Shown here piece by piece: positions 56,753-64,000 of a stretch of 64,000 nucleotides of DNA (the first letter of the stretch is position 1; each line of letters opens with the position of its first letter). A model generated the notes under the pieces. It had not been told where the DNA came from and made no database searches. It saw nothing but the letters and a program-made list of their open reading frames with translations. The DNA is from Chinchilla lanigera. Taxonomy: Eukaryota; Chordata; Mammalia; Rodentia; Chinchillidae. Both the position numbers and the translations under genes were made by a program. The stretch lies in assembly GCF_000276665.1 (NCBI RefSeq), contig NW_004955464.1, positions 13,879,462 to 13,943,461 on the forward strand. The letters are read 5' to 3'.

Positions 56753-57784
56753 AACCTGCCATATTTATGTCCATGCAAGAGGGGAAGATCTTAAGGGCCA
56801 GGGACAGCAGCAAGAGAAGCAGCCACTCTGCCTCACAGTATATTTGCTGTGGATAGCCTGAGACTGCTAGGCAGAATACCCCTGCCCTTATGGCAGACTG
56901 TGGTAGGTACAATGGGAAGAATCTGTTAATTACAGCGTGCTTGTAAAGTTCTTGGACAAGTGCTCTGCTCTGCATGGGTCCCCCACAGCCAGGGAGCCAG
57001 ACTGCTTTGGTCTGGGTCCTTGGTGGTTGTGGCCATGGGTGGGAAGATGGATAAGGGGACCCCATCCTCTGAGGTTCCCTGGAGCTGCTGCAAATTGCCC
57101 CACCCTGGAGTTCTTGCCGTGCACCCTTGGAAGGGCGTCAGCTCTCACTGCTGCTTAGTCTGTTCCCTGTCAGATGAGGCAGGCTTAGTACTGGTCTCAT
57201 TAGGAGCCACCTCTGTCTTCCTCTGATGTCCTTGTAGTGCATTTTGGGCTTTCTCTGGAGCATATGAGTTTGGGCCTGGACTTTAATTGAGGCATTCTGA
57301 CATAGATCTCATCCTGGAACCCTGGGAGCTAGTTATTAGGGCTTAGCATAGCTCAGAGCCCATGCCTGTTGGTTACTGTGTGTGAGCTGCTCTGTCCCTG
57401 GGAGGAACTGTGAGTCACTTGAGGAAAGAGATTACATCTGGTCTTCTCTGACACAGAGCTAGAGGGCAGAAGGAACCTTAGTAGCTGCTAGAGGCATGCA
57501 GAGGTAGGAGAGCTAAGGACAGTTTGGGAGAGAGTCAGGGCATCAGTGAGCACTTAGTTCCCTTGCTTTCTTTCTGGGGTTTTGTTTTTGCTTTTTCTTC
57601 ACTTGATTTTGTTGTTGTTACTCTGGACCCTAGAAACCTGGAGGAGTTGCAGAGGAGAGGATGGACAAGAGAGGGAGACTCCCTGCTGTCTCACCTGCCA
57701 CCCTGTGGGTCACGCTGCCAAGGCAGCTTGGGCTTATCTGTCAGTATCAGTGATGCTAGAGCGCGATGCACTGAGCTTCACTTG

Positions 57785-57900
57785 GTGCCAGCCTCAGTGC
57801 TGAATGCTTTACACACAGTATTATATTTAGTACTTACAACTGCTCAGCAAGAAAGGGGCCTGTCCCTATATTATAAAACTCAGAGGTCAAGAAGCCTGCC
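57785..57900 (-). repeat. Antisense MIR SINE
   Basis: 'agtgctgaatgctttacaca', 'cagtattatatttagtactt', 'aaaactcagaggtcaagaag', 'cctgcccaaggcctcatgac'. Confidence 0.7.
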
Positions 57901-58339
57901 CAAGGCCTCATGACCTGGAGGATATAAACCCTGTTTCTGTCCTTCCATAGCTTCCTTCTTGTCACTTGTCCTGTAGCAGACACCACCTGAAGGCAGCTCC
58001 TTTGGTCTGGTCTGGTTACCTGGCGGACACACACAATATCACTAGTTCTGTGGTCAGTGAAAGTCAGTGTTGGGGAAGAATCAGGATTGGCCTCATATTC
58101 CAGGTCTCTAGAAAGTGACACAAATGGGGATGTGTGGGTAAGAGAGTGTGCTTGTGTGTATGTGTGCTTGTATGTGTTTGAAGAAGTATAGCTCCTCGCT
58201 TGGGGAGACTTGGGCAGGCCTGAGCACATCTGTGTTTATTCTGGTTTATTCCCTTATCCACACAAGGGACTATGGGAGAAGGTGTCTGTCTGGGATTTGT
58301 AGTCTGTGCACTGGAGGTGGGCAGATGGGGCCCTTGTCT

Positions 58340-58475
58340 CTAGAGGGCAGCATAGTGCAGTACAAAGAACCTTGGACCAAACTTGAAGCTAGAAAATAAA
58401 GATGCGGGCTGTGTTGTTGGGTCATTTGCTATTTTTGAGGCCTTGGTTCCTCCTCTGACAAGTAAAGGAATTAGA
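58340..58475 (+). repeat. MIR SINE, sense
   Basis: 'gggcagcatagtgcagtaca', 'aagaaccttggaccaaactt', 'ttgaggccttggttcctcct', 'ctgacaagtaaaggaattag'. Confidence 0.6.
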
Positions 58476-58539
58476 TGAGACAGTTTCTCTTGCGGCCCAT
58501 CCTGCCTTTGCCGTTACGAGATCATTCATAGTAATTTAG

Positions 58540-59317
58540 TGTTATGGCTTGTGTCTAGATGTCTCTCCAAAGTCTCATGTGGTCATAGGGCTTTCTCAGA
58601 GGTGGCAGAATGTAGATACTGGGAGCAAGGGCATGTGATTAGTAAATCAATCCACTGATTGGTTTGGCATAGCTCTGGCTAGGACTAAGGGTATGAGTGC
58701 CATACCTGCCCTAGGGTGGGTAGTTTGCATACAGTATAATAGACAGGAAGAGTCTTGTCTTCTTCCCTTGTTGCTTTTGCTATCTTGTGGGTGCTGTGAA
58801 CTGTTCTCCTGTGTGATGCCCGTCTGCTGTGTGCCACCCTGTCTTGCAGCCAGCTGATTATGGGCTGAAACCTCTACAAACTGTGAACTAAATAAACCTT
58901 TTCCTCTTTAACTTTGGGTGTCAGGTATTTTGCCTAAGCAACCAGAAAAATAACTAACACAGAATTTGGTACCAGAGAAGTGGGATTGTTGCTGTGACTC
59001 TACCTGACCATGTAGTTCAGGAGCCTTTGGGAATGGCTTGTGGGAAGAGTTTGGAAAGGTTTAGAGATACTAGTTGAAAAAGTAGAGCTGGAACACCTTA
59101 GGCTGTTCTATATGGGAGATTCTGGTCAGAGCTCAGAAGACCAGACAGCTGATAGAAATCCTTATGTTAATGACCAGGCCCGGGAGGCTTCTGCTGGGAA
59201 GGACTGCATTAGGTGCTAGGCTCCAGATGATGTGTGTTATGGCTTGGCAGAGAGTTTGTCTGCATTTTTCTCACATTGGGTATTTTGTCTCAGTGACAAG
59301 AAAAGTAACTAAGACAC
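58540..59317 (+). mobile_element. ERVL-MaLR remnant: LTR, short internal piece, collapsed second LTR
   Basis: The first LTR (58540-58961) starts 'tgttatggcttgtgtctaga', has AATAAA at 58891-58896 ('ctgtgaactaaataaacctt') and ends 'aaaataactaacaca' (TG...CA). About 270 bp of internal sequence follows, beginning 'gaatttggtaccagagaagt', similar to the leader of MaLR elements. A second LTR-like piece at 59235-59317 keeps only the start ('tgttatggcttgg') and the last about 40 bp ('ggtattttgtctcagtgaca', 'aagtaactaagacac'). MaLRs are ancient, non-infectious endogenous retrovirus-like elements; this copy has no coding region. Confidence 0.72.
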
Positions 59318-60189
59318 TTATGTTTCCCTCTTTTGCTCCCAGGTGAAAGTGAGACCATGCAAGAAAAGGTGAAAGAAGTCCTTTTGTTTACTCTTACCAA
59401 CTTTGGTCTCTATCCTTAGGACTACTTCAGTATGTCACTGGGAAGAGTTGAGGGCTCAGGGAAAGTAGGTATTGCCTGGCATCACATGTAGAAGAGTTAG
59501 AGACACAGAAGAGTTTGGATAGCTGGTACTTGTCAGAGTTTGGGGTGGCTTGGACTAGAGCTGAAAGCCATTAGATTTTGAGCTTCACCATCCAAATGAG
59601 GGGGTACTTGTTGTCTCCCTACTTCTTTGGACATGGAAGGAAGGGATCCCTTAATATCCCAACAGCAGGGAGCAGCCCAGGCTCTCTTTTCTGGCTTTTG
59701 ATTTGTTCTGTCATTTGTCTTGGCAGACACTGAGTGGTGGCCAAGGAGAGACCAGGTCTGTGAATAGACCTGGTCTGTGGTCAGCTCTCTCGGGGGAAGA
59801 GTGGTTTGAGCTTGGATGCTGTAACTTTCTCTGGCTGACTCCTCAAAGCTGATCTGGAAGCTCTTAGAGATGGGACCTTTGGCTTTCTTGGTCTTCTAGC
59901 AGGACTGTAGCAGGGGTTTTTTTCTTTCCTGTCCTGATAGTTAGGCTTCAGTTCCCTGTAGTTTCTGAATTTGACTAGCTCAGTCCCTAGAGAAAGAACA
60001 ATTGATATGTGGTCTCACAGTACAGTGCCCTCAGCTCTAGTGAGAACTTTTCTCTCTTGGTTTGGCTTACATCAGTCTGGATTTAAGCCTCAGGTAGCAG
60101 GTGGCTTGTGCTTTGCCTTAGGCCTGGACATTTCTGTGTTCACATTCAGTCACTCACTGAAGCCCTGTGTGTACAGGCATCTGGACTCA

Positions 60190-60345
60190 GAGAAGATCTG
60201 ACTTGGTTTCTGTCTGTACATACCTTTTGGTCTAGTAGGCAAGATGAGTGGGTCACTAGGCAAATGAAGGAAAAATACAATAGAAGTGGTATGTACAGTG
60301 ATAGGAATATGTATATGGTATGTGTGTATCATCTGTGTCTTTAAA
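60190..60345 (-). repeat. Possible antisense L2 fragment
   Basis: 'ttttggtctagtaggcaaga' and 'acaatagaagtggtatgtac', 'gtgataggaatatgtatat' weakly resemble the reversed 3' region of L2. Confidence 0.35.
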
Positions 60346-60734
60346 AACTAATTTAATTCAGCTCGGTAGTGAGTTGAAATTTCCAAGAGACAGAGGGTCC
60401 GTGTAAGTGTATCTGCATACTCATGTGCCCTGGCCTGTGCGACTTGATAAGCTGAGAACTACCTGAAGAGCCAGTCCCTGCCAGTGCCTGCTGTGACTTC
60501 TGCAAAGGCCTTAATGTAGGGCTCTCTTGAGACCCTAGGTTGCTCTACCTGGAAAAGAGGAGTGACCCTCCAGAGGGGAGGAGGTCCCAGCCACTGCTCA
60601 GGAAATGCTGGTGTAGGTGTGAGCAGGTAGGCTAGTGTGTGCCCAGACACATAGCAGCTGTCAGTGGTCTGTCCCCAGCACCACCACCAGGTCTTCCGCT
60701 GCTAGGCCTGAGCCTGGCACCTACTCAGTTGCAT

Positions 60735-60771
60735 GTATGTATGCAGGCAGGCAGGCAGGCAGGCAGGCAGG
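60735..60771. repeat. (GCAG)n microsatellite
   Basis: 'gtatgtatgcag' followed by about seven GCAG/CAGG units up to 'catcaggcag'. Its + strand reading gives alternating Q/A/G/R residues in an open frame; that is not a gene. Confidence 0.92.
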
Positions 60772-60804
60772 CATCAGGCAGATCCCAGGGCAGGCCTGAG
60801 GCCT

Positions 60805-60960
60805 CCCCAGTGGTGTGTTTGCTGTGCCTAATTACCCGACAGTTGTTTAACTATGCAAGCTGCATGCCTGCCTTTATTGCGCTGTGATTGCCGAGCTGCC
60901 TATGGGGAGTGTCATAAAAAGATATAAAATGCCCATTATCTGTCTGATGCCCTCCTCCTG
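60805..60960. other. Repeat-free block, candidate regulatory element
   Basis: 'gtgcctaattacccgacagt', 'ttaactatgcaagctgcatg', 'cctttattgcgctgtgattg', 'cataaaaagatataaaatgc' and 'ccattatctgtctgatgccc' (with a GATA/TAL-like 'ttatctg'). CpGs retained in an AT-leaning block with no repeat signature. Conservation is not testable here. Confidence 0.38.
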
Positions 60961-61479
60961 GACTGTGGGTGTTTGTGTTTTATTTTATTTTTATGGCTTG
61001 AGGGAAGCTCTGCAGGAAGACAAGGGAGGAAAGAGAGGAGGGAGGGGGAGGCCCTATAGGAATTGGGGGCTGGGAGACTGAGGAGCCCTTCATACTGTAG
61101 GCAGAGGGGTCCTCCTGACCAGAGGGGAGATATGGAAAGATAGGGCAGATCTCCAGAGGGTAGGACAGAGTGCTCTGAAAATAAGACCCAGATCTTCCCC
61201 TCCCCATCCACCTGCAAGTCTTACAGCTTATGTTTCCATGTTACCTAGGCTAGCCTCCTCCCTGTGCTTAGGCCCACTGCTTTAGATGCAGGGCAGTTTG
61301 TAAAGGGTTCTGAGAACGGGCTGTGGAATGGTCTCATTCTCCTTCCATTTTTCCCCGGCTTTACGACTTGAATTGCCTATGGGCCTCCTAGGTACCATGG
61401 CTTGCTTTGGGGCAAACACTGTGGGCATGACCACCTGCTCTTTTTGCTCTACTGAAGAAGCCTTCCATCCTTGCAGATT

Positions 61480-61487
61480 CAACTTTT

Positions 61488-61534
<47 letters not shown>

Positions 61535-61632
61535 GTTTTTCTCTGGTACCGGGAACTGAACTCACGACCTTGCGCTTGCCAGGCAGGCGCTTTTGCTGCT
61601 GAGCTAAATCCCCAGCCCCAACTTTTCCTTTT
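61480..61632 (-). repeat. Young antisense ID SINE with target-site duplication
   Basis: A T-tract of about 40 bp (61491-61533) is the reversed tail; then 'ggtaccgggaactgaactca', 'ttgcgcttgccaggcaggcg', 'gctgagctaaatccccagcc'. The direct repeat 'caacttttcctttt' occurs at 61480-61493 and 61619-61632. Very recent insertion, judging by the long pure tail and perfect duplication. Confidence 0.93.
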
Positions 61633-61689
61633 CTTGCCAGCCACAGGATGTGTTCAGGGCAAGCCTATCAAAAAATTTACTTGGTCTTA

Positions 61690-62010
61690 AGTAAACCTCC
61701 TAGACCAGAAGGAAGGGAATTACTACAGATAGAGAACCAGCCCTGTGCCAGACAGCCTGTGTGAGGCGCTGAGGCAGAGACAGAGATCAGATAGGTACCC
61801 TACCCTTAAGGAGCTCATTCTATGCAACCAGAGTGCCAAAGTTCATGGAAGCTGTTCAATATATGTTTGTAAAATAGAATGGAATTCAACATGCTCATTT
61901 ATTCATTTAATCTATCGAGCATCTATTGTCAGGCACTTCACTAAGCACTGAAGATAAAATAGTGAGCAAAACAGACAAAATCCTAGCTTTCAATGATCCT
62001 TAGAGTTTGC
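61690..62010 (-). repeat. Antisense L2 3' pieces
   Basis: 'accagccctgtgccagacag', 'cctacccttaaggagctcat', and after an AT stretch 'ttcatttattcatttaatct', 'agcatctattgtcaggcact', 'aagcactgaagataaaatag', 'gcaaaacagacaaaatccta'. Two reversed L2 3' ends, apparently in tandem. Confidence 0.65.
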
Positions 62011-62399
62011 TGGGAAAAGGACTTAAGGACTTAAACCCTGGGTATTTTGCCCCCAAAACCATGTGCTTTGAACTGTCACATCTTGTTTCCTACACCTGAG
62101 CCATAAAACCTATACCATCCTGTACTGATGTTCTCTACTTAAGAAAGATTGATGTCTACTGAAGTACAGCCTCACCCTTGAGACCTCCAAAATGCCTTTC
62201 CAGTCACACCAAGAAGCTCAGATGGTATATTTCCAAGTTTTATTTATATTTGTTTAATTTTCCTGGAGATCCCTTTGCTGCATTCATGCCTGGTGAACTC
62301 CTACTTATCCTTCAAGACCTAACTCCTCTTATGTTCTCTGAAAACATTTCTAGTTTCCCAATAGAACTTCCTCTCTCTTTCTGGATCTGTATGTTTATA

Positions 62400-63065
62400 T
62401 ATATTTAAAAATAATTATCTTGAGACTAATTCTCATACTGTGTAGTTCATCCTTTTAAGGTGTACAGTTCATTTGTAATATATTGACAGGATTGTACAAC
62501 CATCATTACCATCTCAACTTAGAACATTTTTGTCCCTCTTAAAAGAAACTCCAAGCCAGGCATGGTGGTGCATGCCTGTAATCCCAGCATTCAGGAGGCT
62601 GAGGCAGGAGGATTGCCACGAATTTGAGGCCAGCCTGGGCTACATAAGCAAGTTTAAGCCTAGCCTGTACTACATAGTAAGACCCTTTCTCAAAAAAAGG
62701 AAAAAGAAACTTCATTAGCAATCACTTCTGTCTTCCCTGAACACTCCACCCCTACACAACCATGAAGTGGATGGTTGACTTGACTTTCCATCTTTACGCA
62801 TTTTCCTTTTCTGGCATTTCTGGAAATTTTTAAATGTATGGTCTTTTGTGACTAGCTTCTTTCATTTAGCATAATATTCACCTATTCATAATAGGGTCCA
62901 TGTATGTGGTATCGTGTGTCAATCTGTACTTCATTTCTTTTTATTGCTGAGTAGTATTCCATTTTATGGACATACCACATTTCCTTATTTACTCTGTACT
63001 TTTTGACTGCTATGAATAGTGCTGCTGTGACTATTCATGTACAAGTTTGCTATGTTGCTTTTGCA
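62400..63065 (-). repeat. Antisense L1 (old type) 3' part, split by a B1
   Basis: Before the B1: 'aaggtgtacagttcatttgt', 'ggattgtacaaccatcatta'. After it: 'ctgaacactccacccctaca', 'cttctttcatttagcataat', 'ttattgctgagtagtattcc', 'gactgctatgaatagtgctg'. Reverse complement of an old L1 3' end. It splits the L2 listed above. Confidence 0.8.
62542..62720 (+). repeat. B1 SINE with target-site duplication, nested in L1
   Basis: Body about 62553-62700: 'gccaggcatggtggtgcatg', 'cctgtaatcccagcattcag', 'gaggctgaggcaggaggatt', 'ccagcctgggctacataagc', 'agaccctttctcaaaaaaag'. The direct repeat 'aaaagaaact' occurs just before and just after it. Contains the doubled 'agcctg..ctacat' region. Confidence 0.88.
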
Positions 63066-63198
63066 TTTTTAAAAACATTTGTCTGTGTCTTGGTAGATTG
63101 TGAGCTCCTGGAGAGTAGGAGTCATTTTCGTATTGTTCACTGCTGTACCCCTACCACTTAGCTTGTAGTTAGCATGTAGTAGTGCCAGTGAATAAAAA

Positions 63199-63321
63199 CA
63201 CACATGGTTTCTTTTTTTGGTTTTTCTCCGGTACCGGGAACCGAACTCATGACCTTGCGCTTGCCAGGCAGGCGCTTTTTGCCGCTGAGCTAAATCCCCA
63301 GCCCCATCACACATGGTTTCT
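63199..63321 (-). repeat. Young antisense ID SINE with target-site duplication
   Basis: Body 63213-63307: 'ggtttttctccggtaccggg', 'ttgcgcttgccaggcaggcg', 'gagctaaatccccagcccc'. A perfect 14-bp direct repeat, 'cacacatggtttct', lies at 63199-63212 and 63308-63321. It is inserted at the 3' edge of the L2 copy. Confidence 0.94.
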
Positions 63322-64000
63322 AATTCTTCTCCTTCCTCAGGATGTTGGGAACAAATTGTTGGTACTTTTTAAAATCCCATAGCTAACTCTGCTGTCTATA
63401 ATGTGTACACAGACCTGCTGCCCATGCTGGAGCTTTACTTCATTCATTAGTTTCCTGGAGCAAGTCCTTTTCATTCCACTGTTAGCCTCTCACGATTAAG
63501 TCCTTGTCTAACAAGTGATTTGAAAAACTCTGAGTTGCCGCCAGGGGGCCAGATCTGGCTGCTAACTGGAACCTGACTCCCTGTTCCTTTTCCTTTCCTC
63601 TTCTGAGGGGCTCTGGATTATTTTATGCACAGAGCACTGGATCTGTGGAAAGACCCTGGAGGAAGGGAGTGTTGGGCTGGGTGGCTTCCTGGCTCAAGGC
63701 CTGGCTGGTTTTGTGATAGCTCCACAGGTCTGAGGAGGCAGAAGAGGCTGCCTCGGCCATCACAGTAGCTGGTAGGAACCAGGTCTGTGGAAGAAAAGGG
63801 ATTTCTAGGACCAAGAGCTTCTGAGAGATTAGCAAAACAATATTTCCCTTTACTTTGTACTAACTCACCTTAATAGTTTGAGCCCATGATTACAGTTGGG
63901 CTTTACCAGGCTAATTAGCAGGTAGGAATGACAGCAGGAGGGCATATAGAGATACATCAGGGTGGTGGGCAGTACAGCGGGTGTTTCAGTAGGTTTGTTC

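Larger units (their letters stand above)
62210..63198 (+). repeat. L2 LINE 3' part, sense, split by an L1 insertion
   Basis: Left part 62210-62380: 'ctgcattcatgcctggtgaa', 'ctcctacttatccttcaaga', 'cctaactcctcttatgttct'. Right part about 63075-63198: 'tagattgtgagctcctggag', 'agtaggagtcattttcgtat', 'gttcactgctgtacccctac', 'gtagttagcatgtagtagtg'. The two parts are consecutive in L2, and the material between them is L1. Confidence 0.8.
1..64000 (+). other. ERI3: ERI3 locus, internal part of the gene
   Basis: All recognisable coding sequence in the window belongs to one + strand gene, ERI3. The four exons are in the correct order for the protein, each is flanked by AG and GT, and their phases join without a frame break. 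From memory of the family, ERI3 is about 337 residues long with one C-terminal DEDDh exonuclease domain, and these exons would cover roughly residues 164-277. The first exons and the last coding exons (about 60 residues) are not found here, so both gene ends lie outside. Intron lengths inside the window are 6,840, 4,326 and 25,477 bp, with at least 8.1 kb upstream and 18.9 kb downstream. The large, repeat-filled introns are usual for a mammalian gene of this kind. Confidence 0.95.
45105..64000 (+). other. ERI3: ERI3 intron (5' part), downstream of the last exon seen
   Basis: I could not find the next exon (expected to start AYSFAMGCW in the protein) in the remaining 18.9 kb, so this intron runs out of the window. 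It holds an L2 at 46.24 kb, a CA repeat at 47.57 kb, a long antisense L2 (47.84-51.8 kb) interrupted by MaLR, B1 and MIR, L2 and MIR fragments at 54-58.5 kb, MaLR LTRs at 56.4 and 58.5 kb, a poly(T) ID at 61.5 kb and the nested L2/L1/B1/ID region at 62.2-63.3 kb. Repeat-free candidate blocks lie at 53.48-53.72 and 60.8-60.96 kb. Nothing nameable is seen in 45.11-46.2, 52.1-53.4 and 63.4-64.0 kb. Confidence 0.85.

Noticed and set aside
60639..60887. Gln/Gly/Arg-rich open frame with repeats
   Set aside because: It is the translated GCAG microsatellite and flanks, not a protein.
45105..64000. Next ERI3 exon (expected AYSFAMGCW...)
   Set aside because: Not recognisable in any frame; the intron appears to continue beyond the window.

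Overview
This window is mammalian nuclear DNA from the middle of one large, intron-rich gene. Four short coding exons on the + strand spell consecutive parts of ERI3 (exoribonuclease family member 3; older names PINT1 and PRNPIP), a DEDDh 3'-5' exonuclease. The exons lie at 8120-8236, 15077-15136, 19463-19554 and 45032-45104. Their reading phases fit without a gap (0-0, 0-0, 0-2, 2-0) and together encode 114 codons. I found neither the 5' exons (including the Asp-x-Glu catalytic motif) nor the last coding exons (catalytic His and Asp) in the window, so the gene runs off both ends. No other protein-coding gene is supported.

The repeats point to a rodent outside the mouse/rat family, possibly a castorimorph (beaver, kangaroo rat or pocket gopher group); that placement is a tentative inference. 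Monomeric B1 SINEs, ID-type tRNA-derived SINEs and chimeric B1-ID dimers are all present. At least four ID copies keep near-perfect target-site duplications, so this family was active recently. Two runs of N (16155-16293 and 36319-36664) mark a draft assembly; one sits inside a CT-rich microsatellite and the other inside a B1.

Layout. 1-8119: upstream intron with a MIR split by a B1-ID dimer, a young ID at 4.2 kb, and AT-rich unique blocks at 1.86-2.17 kb and 5.76-6.18 kb. 8237-15076: intron with B1, L2, ID and two long microsatellites. 15137-19462: short intron with the first gap, a 188-bp hAT-like DNA transposon remnant, a MIR and a B1. 19555-45031: a 25-kb intron with a U6 snRNA pseudogene, L2 and L1 remnants, the second gap and a rearranged L1 cluster (42.75-44.11 kb) carrying a large inverted repeat. 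45105-64000: downstream intron with a long, interrupted antisense L2, several ERVL-MaLR LTRs, a four-layer nested insertion (L2 / L1 / B1, plus a young ID) and two low-repeat blocks that look like regulatory candidates.

I did not find a novel gene system, CRISPR array or operon. The items most worth a second look are the inverted L1 palindrome with internal tandem duplications, the hAT-like element, the collapsed MaLR provirus remnant, the weak splice donor of the last exon in the window, and several unique AT-rich blocks that may be conserved regulatory elements. The conservation of those blocks cannot be judged from one sequence.
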